Source: Lepidodermella squamata (lineage: Eukaryota; Gastrotricha). From it: 64,000 bases of DNA. The first letter of the stretch is position 1; each line of letters opens with the position of its first letter. The position numbers and the translations under genes are program-made. The notes under the pieces were generated by a model, which worked only from the letters and a program-made list of their open reading frames with translations, ran no database searches and had not been told where the DNA came from. The stretch lies in NCBI GenBank assembly GCA_047495785.1, contig JBLDXI010000003.1, positions 4,500,989 to 4,564,988 of the forward strand, written 5' to 3'. Shown here one piece after another: positions 20,901 to 36,400 of this stretch.

Positions 20901-23900
20901 GGAAATGTAAGCGATAGAACGAAATAGATATATATTTTACGGTAACGTATAAAACACTGTCAGCTAGTCTGAGTTTCTACGAAAAATGCTAGCGAACAGC
21001 TGCGTTCGCCTTCCGCCAACACTGGTAATCTCTCTTCAATCGAAAGTAGGATTAATAGGCAACGAAACAGCACACAACATGAAAGGCGGGAATACGTCAG
21101 TAAGGGACTCGGCAATAACATATCAAATGATAAGTAGGTAGGCAAAAACTCATGTCAAGGACTGTTTAGAGACCTGTTAACGGCGTTAGCAGCGGCGTAA
21201 TTTTTCGGCGCTTTCTCAAGGCGTCTACGACTCCTGTATGGTGCCAAAGTATTTCGATAAAGTGTGATGAAATTATCAACAAAAATGATGATAGTGCAAG
21301 GCAAATGAAATCAAATTCTAGTTGCTCAGTGATTTTTTGATTATAGGCCAATTTAAGAGGATGAACATACCTAATGAAGCAGAGAATGAGAACGAGGACG
21401 ATAAGGATGATAATAGCGGCAATGCCTGGGCCAAGAATCCACGGCAACTTCGCCACGAGTTCGTTCGGTACCGGTGTCCCAGTGACTGTGAGCGCCAAAA
21501 CACCCTCTGTCGTGAACGGTTCAGACCAGTCCGTCGATTCTTCAAATCGAGTCTGGGTGTAGCCTGGAAAGGTGATGGCACGGACAAAAACACGGTACTG
21601 CTTGTCCCGTTGCAGTCGACGGTTTGCGTAACCATTGTAAACTCGCCCATCACCGACAATGAATTCGATAGGCAAGCTCGACCTGCTGAAATTTGCAGCG
21701 GCGTAGACCAACGGTGAAGGGTCCTCCGGCCGGTAGTCGTTAGGCTGCCGTAGGCCGGGTGTTACTTCGCCCACAAAGATGATGTACTCGGCAATGGGCC
21801 CGTTAGCCTCTGAGAAGTTAGCGAGGCGGGCTACAACCGGAGCAGCATCCCCGCCAGTGATGATGGTTGGTGGCCGTGATGGCTTGGGCGGTGACTCGTA
21901 GTCAGTCCGGGCCCACACGCTAAAAGGCGTCCCAAGCATGTTGTCGGTCTCCTTAAGTTGAAACGTGAACGTGTAGTTGGTGTTCGGTTTCAGTTCGGTG
22001 AAGCGGTACTGCGGCACTGTAATGCCCTCCAGCGTTGCGAATCGTGGACCGTCCGTCAGGTTTTGTAGCACGTTGTTTTCGAGGTAGCTTCTATGACCCT
22101 GGTAGCGGATCTACATAAAACAAAAATTGCATTAACATCGCATTCTAATCTTCCTGTCAAGTCTGCAATGACCGAAACGTATGAAAACCACGATACCGCC
22201 AGATTCAGGAAGGCGAGTGATGGTCATACGTATAGTAAAAACGTATAAAAGCGGCGCAAGTCAAAACGAACAAAACGGACGCAACGGATTACGAAAATAA
22301 AAAACGAGACAACGAAAAGCGTCAGGTTTCTTTTTTTTATATCGGCCTATATAAAAAAAATTATCAGCCCTTCTAAACAGATAACCGAAACCCGTCCGAG
22401 GATTTTTTCATTATAATCAATCAGGATTATAGAAATCTATCTCCACTCAGCTAACGAGCGGATATCCTTCAAACAGATAACCGAGTTTTTAGCTATCTAT
22501 ATGTTAATTTGAAGGGTTTTTCGGGCTTTGGGTAATCATTTTTTACGTGTCAACTGCTAGTTTCAGCGTCGACATGTCAGACAAAGCAAGAAATCAAGTG
22601 AAGCACATCGATAATTATCATCAGCCGTCTGAGTGAAAAGCGCCAGTGCGAGTTGACAAGACAACATAAATGATAGCCAACTAGCCGTAAGAAATTGTGC
22701 TTATGAAATTTTAGTAGTTTCATTTACCATCGCGTTATATTTAGTCTGCCGATTCTGTATACAGAGGAACAATAATAATATTGCAACAGTAGAAGAAATG
22801 TGCGTATTTAAAGGGTGACATCAGATATCAGTCAATTTGCAACAGTTCAAAAATTGCCGTTCTTCAAGTATCAATTTGAAACTGAAATCAATCATGAATG
22901 TGTTTGTGTGCGTTTTGAAATCAAATAGCCACTATCGATTGCTCCGCTAAATTGCAGTATATTTTTGTCATTCTATGGTCATGCGGCACTTGAGAAAGTT
23001 TGGTGGTACACAAGTAAAAGCTATGCTATTTAGTTTTAGAAAATATTTAGTACGTTGTGCGTGGCAATGATAATAATAATAATAATCTTATTATTGTTAT
23101 TGGGGTGGTATTTATTGGCCCGATTCGCTTTAATTTTTTATGAGCGTCGCTGGAGGAGGAAACAAACCTGTGTGTTGGAAGGATCAGACACACGTTCCCA
23201 CGACACAACAACCGCACGAGAGCCTTGAGCAACAGCTTTCAAGCCATGAACAACAGCATTTCGAATTTCTAGGAGAAAAAAAATACAATCATAACGGCTA
23301 CTTGAAGATGATCAGAGTGAACCGACCAGCTGATGGTAGTTTGGGTTCCCGCTTGACAACACTCCGGTCGATCTCGCGGTTATTAGCTCCATAGGCAGCA
23401 GCGACAACGGCATAGGTATCATTGGCGTTGACTGAAAAATTGAGAGAATATTCACATTAATAAATGACAATGATGGAACAGGACAATTACCCAGTATCAA
23501 AATAGTAATTGAGGTAGAAAATAAGCCGATTTTACAAAACATTTGGCGCCAAGTGAAAAAAGGTTCGATACAAAATTACGCCACCATAATTTAGCAACTA
23601 TTTACGGGACGAATGTCGCAGCAAATGATTATCAGATAAAATGTACGAGCAAATAAAAATAACTAGCAAATAAAAAGACGCTTGCTCTGGAGGCAAATAG
23701 GGCTGACAGATGATTGTGATGCCAATGCTATTATCAGGAGGAGCGGAAATCGGAACCGAGATTGACTCGAAAATAAAAGAGTCTAATGTGCGCGTGTATA
23801 GGTATTGGGTAGAATCTACGTCTCGAATCGAAATTGACTATTAGAAGTATATAAATCGCGAGCGCGTTGTGTATAGTAAATACGTTGGCTGTGTGCTGTC

Positions 23901-26900
23901 GGGCGCGCGTGTGTTTATACGAAACTACGAAGCTTGCTTATTAACGAGCGAAAAATATACGTAGACGGGAGCGAATCGCGTCGTCGCCATCCTCGTCCTA
24001 CGATGGTGTTTGAGCAGGCTTTAATCGATCGAAATCGCCATGCTCGTCGCCGTCGTGGCAGGTGCACTCAGGCCTTTATTACACACGCGGATAAGCGTTG
24101 TGTCCAAGGTATAATGATGCCAATGCGCTTATTATTATTTACAGCAGCGCGCGGAAACGAGAAGAAGCGAGCGCGATTGTAAGTGTAGGGAGCGACGACG
24201 AGTGCCGCCGATCTTCTTCGTCTCTTTTCGCCCCAAAAACAACCCGCCAGCCAGCAAAACATGCGCTTATATTCTTTCATATACCACCCGAATCGTCCCA
24301 TCATCGTTATCGTATTGATAAATCATTTGCGTGAATTATTCACAAGTCACGCCAACAAGCGCCGCCGCAAATGACAATTAGCCGCGCAGGGAGCTGCGTG
24401 TCGCAATCGATAAAGCCAAGTAGTTTTTCCGCCCCATATTTAGAAAGAATCGAGGGCAACTTACCCAGCAACGTAATTTGATTGACCGAACGGTCGGGCA
24501 CAACGTGCGCTTTCCATTCGGCTTCCTCGCGGCGGTCCGCCAACTCAGAGTCGCCGATGTACAGGATCTTGTAGTATTCGACATTCATGTCCTGGCTGAG
24601 CGCGTTCCACGAAACCGTTAAACGAGTTTTGTCAGACGGATTACGAGCAAGTTCGATGGGTTCCAGAAGACCCATGGAAGAAACGCGGAAGACGTGTTTG
24701 TCCGACCACTCAGAGAGGCCGGCTGAGTTAGCAGCTGCGACTGAGACGGCAAGGGTGAGCACAGCCGAGTTCGTCTCGTTGACGATGATGTCCACGGCGG
24801 GAACGGTGTAATTTCCGTCCTCGCGCATGAACTCGTACTTGCCGTCGGGCAGTTTGCGGAAGATGCGGATTCGGTAGAACACGATGGCACCGTTCTGGGT
24901 CGATGGCGGTGGCGGCTGCCAGCTGATTCGAATCTGCGTCCGGTTCACATACTGGTGCGTGATATTCTGCGGCGCTGCGGTCGGACGCTCCTCGGGCGTC
25001 GACACAGTTGCGACCGCCGACGCTGAGTTGCCATTCGCGTTGAAAGCGACAAGATCGAACCGATATTCCGCGCCTTTGGCAAAATCGCGAAGTGGCAAAT
25101 CCAACTTAACATCGTTCGGCGACAATGTTCGAGGCGACCCCGGAGCACCAGTCATGTTATTCCACGCCTTGTTCCATCGACCATAGGTCAGCGTGTATCC
25201 TTCAATGCCGAGCTGCCAGGAGGGCGCCCCATATGGCAAGTTCGGCCGCTCCCAGGTTATTGAGATCGACCTCTCCGCCTCGACAACTTTGGCATTGAAG
25301 TTGACCGGGGCGCTCGGGGGCCGACCATGAACTTTGACGGTACTAGGTGCTGACCATGCGCCATCGCCAACCGACGTGAACGCCTTCACTCGTACTTGGT
25401 ACTCGGTGTCAGCGGCCATACTCGGGATGGTAATCTCCGTGTTTTCGGTAGTCAGCTCTTTCGCGTCGTTTGTCCTCAAGCTGGTCAGTTCAACACGGTA
25501 GTAGGTGATAGTGCCCTTCGGATCACGCGGCGGGCTCCACATCACGTGAATGGTGTTGTCCTTCACGTTCATTCTGATGTTCTCCGGAGAAGAGGGAACT
25601 GAAATGATAATGAAAACAAGCAATGAATAATCATGCGAGAATCATGTTGATCGACGGTTCGGCTACTCGTGTTAATAATCATGGAATTGATACAGTTCAA
25701 ATGACTAATCATACACTGCTACGCACAGAAAGAATGCTATTCGTACATTTTTCAAATTGTGACACTTGGTTCAGAGTCTATTACCTATAAATACTTTCAG
25801 CACATCTTAATATAATTGCCGCATTTTGGATGGACTTCGTTCATTTTAAATGTAAACCTCCCGCATAAAGCCCGTCCCTTAATTGCGAAGGTGAAGTGGT
25901 AAACAGATGTCCATGAAATGGTAAACCCAAGGTAAATGTTTGTGAATATTTCGCCCCATGTTCACTATTTTTCGAATTAATGAGAAATCTTCCCCACTGA
26001 GGTTACTGAAGTTTCCATAACACGGCAATCTGACTTTAAAGATCTAACAACAAAGCAGGGCTGCATCAACCATTAGCTTTCACCTTCATTTAGCCTGTAA
26101 ATTATTGCACATTCTGACGAGAATGGAAACCAAAGAAACACATTAAATTCATGTCGGCTAAATAATGTACGAATTGCAGTCTTCTGGGTAACCCTTGCGA
26201 ATGATTAGCATCAACTAATTGATTGCTTGTGCGTTTAATAAATGAAAGAAGAAAGCAAGCAAAATAGAGTTAGAAGCTAAACAGTAACAGGAAAGAAATC
26301 TAGAGTAACGGCACAACAATGAAAGCAATCAAAATGTTTGTGGGGACTCGGGGTTAGTAGTGTGAGTAGAAGTCGTGATTGATGATGATTGAACTTACTG
26401 CCCTCGGACGTCCGCACAGAAACGGGTGCCGAGGCGGGTCCAGCCCCGGCAGCGTTGTTACCACGCATCCACACGTAGTATTCAGTGAAGTACATCAGCC
26501 CACCATCGATTCGGAAACTCGTAGCGCTTGGATCTCGGATTTCGACTGAGCGAGTAGGAGGTTGCTCGCTTAGAACTGGTTTGCCGGCAGCGTCGCGTTC
26601 GAACGGCTCGTCTGCCAGGGTCCAGAATAGCGTGTACGATGTCAGGTTGCCATTCGCTTCTTTCGCGCCGATCGTGCTCCACACGACGTCGATCTTGGCC
26701 TCCTTGGGCACCGCCTGGGCGCTAAGACCACTTGGAGCAGCGGAAGGTTCTAAATTGCACAACGACCAAACGCGAGCGAAGAGAAATTAAAGACAACATT
26801 TAGAGTCAAGTCCAGCAAGCGGCGAAGGTCGGTTTCAGGATGATTTCAGTGTAGGTAAGTACAATTCTCTAGGTTACGTGACTTCGAAGGGGTGGCGTGG

Positions 26901-29900
26901 TGGTCCGTAATAATGGTATAATAAGCAAATCCCAAAAAACATTTAAACATAAAGCGCTAGATTTTCAATGATTCAGAAAATCAATTTTCGACAATCTAAA
27001 GGCTCCACTACATTAAACCGAACTGAAATGCTAATCAGCTAATCACGATAACGAATAATAGTAAAAAGAGGCTGAGGAATCGAGAAAAAACGTACTGTCG
27101 ATGTCAGTTCTCGCTTGTAGCACCGTGGACCAGTCGGAAGTGCACTCGGCCTGGCCGTTCTGCTTGCTCGCCGATTTGCCGACGGCGCACATCTGCAAGT
27201 TGTAGAGCGTATTCGGCTGCAGTCCACTCAGTTCGTACGTCGAGTCGGGACTGGCGAGCACCTGTACTTCGCGCCATGATGAATCGTACTCGCTTCGGTA
27301 CTGCAGCTTGTAGAAGTCAACGTAGCCGCCAGCGGGAGGACTCCACTGGATCCGCACGAATTTCGGCCCGCTTGCTTTCACATACAAATTACCAGGTCTG
27401 CTTGGAGCTGATTAAACGAAAATAAAATCGAATTAGCAAATGAAAATGAAAGCATAGCTACTTGATTTATGAATTACAACAATGGCAAAAATACGAGACA
27501 ACACTGAAATGAATTTCAATCTATCAGTAAAACTAGGCGCGCGCTAAAAGCCAGCAATCTGCCTGGTGGTAAAAGAACAACAAATGGGTATTCGCCATTT
27601 CAACGTCAACTTTGAATCATCTTGATAATGAAGCAATGGTAGAGTTTTACAAAGATAAAATAGGCACTGCAAACAAGATAATTGAAGCCCTCGTCTGATG
27701 ATGATGATGGCTAAAAGCTTGCGGTAAACAACAATGCCAGAACTTACCACCATTGCCATTGGCTATTATCACACAGGTAGTCAAATATCAAATTTAGAAG
27801 GCGGTTTCAAGCAGTGCAAAACTATAGATTACGTTACTTCCCGTTACACACCGAAATAAGTTAGCGTAAAGAAATAACCCTCAATACGTACAATGAAAAA
27901 TAGGTTGAGCAGTTGATTTCGAAACACGGTTTCGCAGCGTCGTCCGCTGTTGCGCCGCCACGAAAAACAGCGGATCAAAAAACAGCCGGGATGCCGATAA
28001 AAATAATACTAGGTAAAGTCGCCGTAAACGACCCCCATTAGTTGCATAAAGGCGCATATTTTAACACGCCGGCAACTAATTTTCGTTCTACAATTATTCG
28101 GAAAAAAATTGAAATCAATCTGGGGGAAAGAAACACAGAAATGCAAAGAAGTGAAATTAGTATGGACAAGGCGATGATTTCATTCAATTCGTTGCGTCAA
28201 CAATGACAACAGCGATAATCGAGGGACAGATGAGAATAATTCGATGAGAAGGCGCGTTAATTGCAAATTCAAATGCTAAAAACCACGCCGCTGCGGTTTG
28301 GTTTTCACTACACGCAGTACGACGCGATTGTGGTGATGAAATCGTAGAAGAGCGCTGCAAAATCGAGCCTGGTCCTCCTCGCAGTATCGATAGGACAATA
28401 ACAACAATAACAACATGGCACGAGAGCACGACCGGGCCAATTTTGCTTTGTGTTATTTTATCAGAATGGGCGTGCTACACGCGCCCTATTAGAGTGGGTG
28501 GTGTTGGTGAGGCGGCGAGATGTTATTCTGATCTAATAGATCGAGAGGACAGACACTCCGACGCGAACATAGACACGCGCGGCAGAAGCGGCGACAACAC
28601 GCGCGAAAAATCAATGCGAGAGCCACACCAGCAAAAACTAGGCGGTATTATTAGTTGGAATCCGCAGAGGCAGTTGTCACCGATCATAATCGCGCGCGAG
28701 CGAGCGCCGAATTACTACAACTGCAATAAACAAAGTCACGCACGAGCAGCAGGAAAATGCATAATTTTCGCAAAAGCAGAAATCAGCCGGCACGCAGCGT
28801 TTACGAGCAGAATGAGAGGATCATAGACCGCGCCGGATAGATCACTGACCGACGAGGAGGGACAAATCTGGTGGCGCCAGGAAATTCCATTAGAATTATA
28901 ACAAGACATCCGTTGTTGTTTATTAGAACGACTGCGCGGCGATAATCGGAAACCTTCCGGTCTGGCGAAGACGACGCGACATGGCGCAATTAAATCAGCG
29001 AGCGTGTAATAAAGCTAAATAATGTAAAATCGAACACCGGGTAAGTCAAGAGATAGAGCGCGCATTTCCTCCCCGGTTTATTCGCTGATCTGAGCAGAGA
29101 AGTGGGAGGGAGGAGCAGAGGATAAGGGCGCACAACAACAATAATCAAGGTTGATTGTTTGGATGGTTGTTATTGCTGCTGAACGCGCGCAGCGATTGAA
29201 TGAACAAGCGAATGGAGTTTTATCGGCCACCAGAGAGCCACATGTGCCGCTATTTGAGCGATGCGCCAAGTAGATAAACGTGTTCATGCGCCACTTTACC
29301 CAGCGCGCCCGATCGCTTATCTATCATCGCCTGATAATCAAACTATGTAGGTAGATTCGGGTGAAGGTGAGGTGCGCCTGCCGGCGAAAAACAGGCTGCT
29401 GTTTACTATTGAAGACGGCCAACCTACACAACTACAGCCAAAACAAGGTAATGGGGTGATGGAATTTCGCAATGAAATCGCCTCGAGAGGTGCAGCCAGC
29501 ACAAGAGGCGTGCCAGAAACGCGTTTAGTGAGCGATCGTTATTGCACTACTGTGCCAAATCGAAGTCAAGTCACGGCTGTGGCACTCAAGAGAAAGCGAA
29601 CCGGCGTATCGCTATGATGGCTTTCGGCGGCGAGCACAAAGAAGACGGATTTCGCTCATCAATCAACTCCTTGGCAGCCCGGAAATCCGCCTTAAATCAC
29701 GCGCGTTTCTGAACGCTGAAATTAGCGCGACATGCGGCGATTTCGATTTTCGGCTTAAGAAAATCGCAGTTCGATAATAAGTGACCATCGGTGTTGCTAA
29801 TTTCTAGAAGTATATAGTATAGTTTTCAGCCACCTCCGGTTCGCCGCGGGCGAGAATCTACAGTGAAGTACACGAGCTATGAACTATGCGATCAGTATAC

Positions 29901-32900
29901 ACTGCAAAAACCAGCCCGTGTAAAGTCGATAATAAAAACAACAGGTATTCGAAGAAAAACAGAAAGCGGGTGTCGAAATCACCGAATGAAATATTAATGC
30001 GATAGCCCGAGGACATTTCCGATCGCGCGCGCGTTTTTCGACAAGTGTACTCAGAAATCGATTCCCTTGGAGTATTTTAATTGATGCTATCATCAGAGTA
30101 TCATCGACACTCACCATTCGGCGACAGGACAAAGCGATATCGATCCGATAGCAGGCCGTTGCCAATCTCGTTCTGAGCGCTCACCATCACGATGTAAGCG
30201 CCGTTTTCGTGCAGTCCCGTTAGCTCAGCAGTAGTAGTAGTCGACGACTTGGTCTGCCACTGCAGCAAATTATCAGGGGCAGGGTCGAGGTGGTAATACA
30301 CCTGATAGCTCTGTATCACACACACACAAATATTGATAGAAGATAATTTCATTAACTCGATCATTTCACTTACGAGAATATTGCCGTTGGGCTTTTCAGG
30401 CGGCAGCCAGCTGACGCTTACTGAACTTGGCGAAGTTATTTGAGCTGCGATGTTCCTCGGGGCAGATCCAGGCACTGAACGAGAAAATATACATGTTTTC
30501 ATTTTCAATCAATCAACCCAGTTCGATTTCAATTTATCATCAACAACAACAAAAAAGCATCACCGCCGAGTGCTTTTCGCCTATTTCAAGGGCAAATTCT
30601 GTTGGAGCGTGAAATAGGGTTTATTAATTATGTAGTTAGTCATCACTATCATCACAGTCAGTGTGTACTAAAGTATTCGCTTGGTCAGGCCATGCGTTTC
30701 ATTTGCATTCAACCTGGACGAACGCGAAAACGCATCCGCTGCTCGCGACGCGCTTGATGACACGGTAATAGACAACAAACCACCAGATCGCGCACTTTCT
30801 CGCTATACGCTCTGTGCCACATACCTACTATGAGCAGTCGAGGTCTTGTCTAGGTAGGGGTACCTTCTCTTTCTCGCCGAGTGCACGGCTATAACTGTTC
30901 TTTCATCGCGCGTCAAGTGTCACAAGGTTTTCACGCAGGTGACAACGCGCGCGGGCTGCAAAAAGTCGTGAAGGCCGAAAGCGAGATAAGGATTGACCTG
31001 GTCGCAGCCGTCCGTTATTGAGCTGTTATCAGTTATCACCATTACAACTGCAAGCACTTTGCATCAAAACAAAGCCTCAAAATTACATATCAGCATCAAT
31101 TACACGCGCAGGTGTGCCATTGATAATAATGACTTTGTGTTACTTCATACATATAGTGAGACCGACCGACCGGCCTGCCGGCCCTTTTTCAACAAAACAG
31201 AGTCAAAGAATTGTGGGCAAACAAACGAGAAAACAGTTGTCGTCTCATTTAGTGAGACCTGCTCATCGATTTTCATCAGTCTCCCGCCGTCGATGAACAG
31301 ACTTGCGCGACAAACACGTGCTCGTTTATATTGACATGAAGATGTGTACAATTGGACTCGGCAATGAGCTCAAGCGCCATCCAACGCAAAATATTTGCGG
31401 TTTGGCCAACCAGTTGCAGGCATGGCGCGTCGGCTTTGTGCTTTATTATATCCAAACAAATATACGGCGATGAAGAAATGGTGGTTTTGGTGGTGATGAT
31501 GATGATGAGAAGGAGGAGGGACGCCTGCAAATATAATTTTCAGGCGCCATCGCCTCCCGAGTTCCACGTCAGGTACTGTGCATTAGATGGATAGCGGTGG
31601 CGAATATGATAATACCAACAGTAACTGAACGCGACTCGTTTTTCTTTTCCTTCATTCGCAGTCACTCGGCAAACAACACGAACATTGGCGATAATAACAA
31701 TAGCGCTCGCTAGCAAAATTGAATTTGACGAAAACCACTGCTGTTGCCGTCAAGTAGCGAGCTCACACCGGCGCTCAGCATAAACTTGTTTGGCAACAAT
31801 AATAACAACTGACAAAAGCTATCAATTAATTAACGCCGAGCAAGAGAAGCGGCGAAATGCGGCGAAAGAACGCGGCAACGTCGCAAGATTTGATTTCTCA
31901 CTTCCGATAGACGGATGGGATTGTTTTCTGCACATCTTATTATTTCATTTCTGATGGACGTGCGTTCTCACGCCTCGAATTCGATAACAGAACACGTTAC
32001 TCGCGAGTCGCTACTACGGCCGCTCTCTCATTAGTTACTTGACTTGACAGTAGGAAGCTGTGTGGACAATTTTCAGCTGGCGAGCGGCTCAAGCGTCACG
32101 CGCTCTAGAGACTGTCAGAAAAACACATGCCGGGCGGACATCGCTATACACCAAACATCGCAAAAACACTGCCAATGAAATATCATGGGTCACAAATAAT
32201 AACCACTGCAATATATTTGACTTCATTCAGGGAAGAGACTCAACTAGCCGCCGCTGATAACAGCAGTAATAATGCGGATCAGAAGAGCTCATCATGCCAA
32301 ATGCGCCTGTTCCGAGCTCTTCGTATGTCCTATTAACATCGTAATAATAACGCAATAATGAGCAAGAAGAAACCCAAAAGGACTGAATTTTCTAACAGAA
32401 GCGAAGACCCAGCGCGTGTGTTTCTCGCTCGCTTTCATCGCGACTAATGTAATAAGCCGCTTAAGCAACTCATGAGCGTGCAGCCGACCAGATTAATAAA
32501 AGCCTAATGCCGCAACTTCCGAATCCTCAAGACAAATAGCCCGAAGACAGAAGCTATCAACGAAATAAGGAAATGTCGCAATAAGTAACGGAAAGGCAAC
32601 CGGCTACCGCGTGCTCTTCAGAAAGTGACTGTCCACAATTGATTTGCAAGTGGGCAGCGGTCAAACGACACGCAAGTACTGTTGCTCTCCAGGGGCGTGT
32701 AGTTTCACACCAAATTATAAACATCCGCAATTTCCGTCGGCGTTGATTAATCCATCACAAGAAGTAGCGCAGTACGAATTGAGGAAACTAAATCTCCAAT
32801 CACAGCCACGATAAATTGAGGCAACGCCACCGACTAAACGAGTGTAAAGAGGGACTGTTCGGCGAGGAAAACTCGACACAGGAATAAAAACAGCCGCATT

Positions 32901-33412
32901 TCAACGTCGCGATAAAGGTAACTTTGTCACAGGTGGAGTTCTAACAGGGGATTTGAATAAACTAACCATGTTTTCCAGTGGTGGCGGTAAATGTTTCGCT
33001 ATAAGGCGATTGCTTCTGACTGCCAACCATTACAGCAAAAAGCTGCACATCGTATGTAGAAAGAGGTTCCAATGGTAATCGTAACGGCGAAGATACACGA
33101 GCTAATTGCGTCCACTCATTCGCATCTTGCTTCTTAAATCGCACGGCGTAATAATCAACATCAGTATCACGATTTTTTAAATCAGTGAATTTAATTTCCA
33201 ACTCGTTCAGGAAAGACTTAACACTGGTTATTACAGGGGCAGCGGGACAATCTAGTATGAAGATAATTTGAACGACATGGCAAATACCAACCAACCAAAT
33301 CCTTACCACGTGACACTACATTTTGTGGACAAGCAGCTTCAGACTTGCAGCAAGGTAAATCAATGAAAACAATAAATAGCAACCACGCTGTTATACGTAT
33401 ATGCCTTATCAT
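17972..33412 (-). CDS. ptp-3/Lar: LAR short isoform with its own signal-peptide exon (no Ig domains)
   Basis: An ATG at 33412 opens [20 protein letters not shown], a strong signal peptide ending near CCKSEA. Exon 33412-33307 ends in phase 1 at a GTAAGG donor, and a 55-bp intron leads to the FN3-1 exon at 33251, which needs exactly phase 1. Joining gives [13 protein letters not shown] and 1,957 aa in all, with every FN3 domain, the membrane span and both phosphatase domains but none of the Ig domains. C. elegans ptp-3 makes a short form (PTP-3B) from an internal promoter in the same general way, which supports this reading. Acceptor-like AGs stand 3 and 7 nt before the ATG (GTTAG, GTCAG), so trans-splicing could define this 5' end. 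The alternative is a chance open frame in the intron; the phase match and signal peptide make that less likely. Confidence 0.7.
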
Positions 33413-36400
33413 GTTCTAACTGACATCTAATAGGCATAAAAGATTATGCTGCAAAACAAGGCAGAGAGTCCCGAGAAATCGTAGCTAAGATTAGAGCAGT
33501 GATCAATTCTCTGTATTCGTTCCATAGCCGATATATGCGACGTATTCTAGAAGGCGAGTCTTAAATAGTATTCATTCGAGTCCGCAGCATAAGGTATTCG
33601 TAGTTTGTACGTGCTGGGACTTCAGTCACGCATATCATAAAATGAAAAAGAAACTATCGCGATCTTAAGAGAGCATAACGGTAATCGTTACTATTCACGA
33701 ACAATCCTGGAGCCTTGGGTATTCCACTACCATTTGAGGTATTAGCTAAAAAGGAGATGTAGAAAGAAAGAGGGTAAAAAGTAATCATACAAATATACTC
33801 ATTAAGGATGGAAAATCCCTCAACTACACTTCCCAAGTTACAGGTTATAGCAATGAAGTAACAAGATTCTTATTCTGTTGTACTTCTTTGATTGATACTG
33901 GTAGCAATTAAGACTATACAAACCATAATAGATTATAGAAATAAAGCAAACAAGTACGAATAAAGATTTAGCGCTCAGCTCTCATTCAAGTAAGACTTGG
34001 GCTTGGATAAGAATCAGTAGTCAAAAATCAAAAACAAAAGCGAACTTCAGGTGGCGCCAGGGTAATAAATCTTCATTCATTCATTCCTTCCTCCTTCCTG
34101 AGGCAAGTGTGCAAAGTTATGAATATCGAAAATAAATTAAAAACTTGGAGTGCACACAAGGAAGTAGTAAAGATAGTCATCCTATATTTCTCCTAAGAAA
34201 AAAGATAGAATCCCCATCACGGCCATGTCCAACTAGTTCAACTAATCAGATTTAGGGCACTGTCCCGTGCTCGGGGAAAACGATGGGCATTAATGAGCGA
34301 CCAAAGGACAAAGAATCAATAAATATATAAACCGCAGTTTAAACTAGCGTGATGCGAGATGACAAATTGTACTCTAAACTCTTAAGACGAGCAATCGATT
34401 TACAATTTCATACAGAGCGCCTTTTTCAAAAAACTACGCGCATCCGAATTTGACGTTTAATAATAATAAAATATTAAAATTCCTTTATTAAAATTATTTA
34501 TATTGCATAAACTGATAATATTTTATTAACAAAAAATTATAAGTCTGCCGCAGCGAAAAGACAAAAAAGCGCAGTACGCAGAAGGTGCGGCGGACGGTGC
34601 GCGGGTCATCGCAGATCTTTTTTCAGAAGCTGTTTTTCGCTTGTAGACTTCGGGGGAGAATTCATGGGATATAACCTCAAGGTTATGACACCTATGGAAT
34701 TACTGGAGTTATCTCATGTAAATCATCTCTACTCTTGTATATCATTCTCCAATCTAGTCTTTAGGTAGCTTTCTTGCTACGACGGCGTTTGTAGGCTTCG
34801 CTGAGTGAGTGGAAAAGTCACCTCGGTACTAATGCCTGGGCTCTGTAGAAATAGTCAGCAATAACTGGAGTACCAGGAGTAGGGACGTCTTAAATAGGAA
34901 AGTTTGGTCTAGTTGGTAAAACCAGACCAAACTTTCCTGGAGTGTAAGCTCACGATTTTCTCACTTATGGCCTTATGGCGAAAGCTTGAGTCTCCCCGGG
35001 CGAGGAGAAATCGTTAATTTGTGATCGTGATGACGCATCAACGTCATGATCAACACAACCGAATCCCCGTTTTGAGACTACGGAAGAACTATTCGTACAA
35101 AACATAACAAAACCTATTTGACCATCATGTCAAGCACAGCACACACACGCTCGGCAGTGATGATTTTTCCCATTTAATCACGGCTATTGATTACGTTGAA
35201 TATCGATTTAAATTCGAGTGACTTACTTTTCACTTTTACTCGTGATTGGGCTTGAATACTGCCGAGAGATGAATAGGCTTCGCAAGTGAAGTTGACATCG
35301 CGGCGAACGTTTCGCAGTTCCAGTATTATTTTGCCTATTGCCATTGAAGACCCCGGAACTTGCTGCCACTGTTGCGCAGCCTCGTTCCACTCCAGCCAAC
35401 GAACTTGCGGCATCGGCGAACCGACAGCAATGCATGTGATATTAACGGATTGCCCTTCGTCCACCCACACCTCCTTTTCAGGATAGCGGCTGAATGCGGG
35501 TGCTTGGCGGCGCACTGTTAAAATAAGATAGGAGGATATTTCATTGCAAGTTCATTTTGTAACATGTCACACATGCCCACACCAGTGCATCAGATTTACT
35601 AGATTTCCAAATAAAACAATTTGTGTTATTCCATTGAAACGTTAAAAGCTTCAGTGCATCTTAATAATGGTTCAGAGCTAAATTTTGTACACTCTAGGTA
35701 ATGCTACGGAGTAAAATCTGTTTTTTTTTAGTTTAAAGACATCCGCGATCCAGTTTTTAAAAATCAAATAATCTCGGTTTAATGTCATGGAAATGAAGCG
35801 TGTTCGGTTATTTCAAACATAACATGCAAAAGGTTAGTCGTAAATGTTTTAATGTTAAATCAGTGCCGTCGTTTTGAAATGAGTACTGATGTTATTAGTA
35901 AGGGAATTTTGGAAAGAGTTATTGCGCGATTGGCGCATTTTGCCAAACTTATAATTGCAATCTGTATCACTCTATCGTACCCTCATCAGTTGTCGTGGTT
36001 TCTGTAACGTCTGAAATAATTCGAAACGAAAGTTATGTAGAGAAAAATTTCAAATATGAACGTTGCTCTTAAATTACATCTGGGTATTACTGAATTTCTG
36101 TGCTCGCAAAGTAACAACAATAGTCTTGAAAATTAAATATGTTGAACAACTAAATTTGAATTGCAATCACATCGAAATCATAACGTATGTGCGAAGGTTA
36201 CGAAATAAAAGGGATGGCGGCACAACAATTTTAATGACTTATTTTGACCGTAAAATGTACCGTCGAAGGCAGTAGAAGGACTCGGTGAGGTCACGCGTGA
36301 TGATGATGACGTAAAACCAACGTCATTTCGAAAGGATCCTGTTACGGCCACCGAAAATCGTTCGCACATTTATACAGAGAGTTTACACAACGGAAAATAA

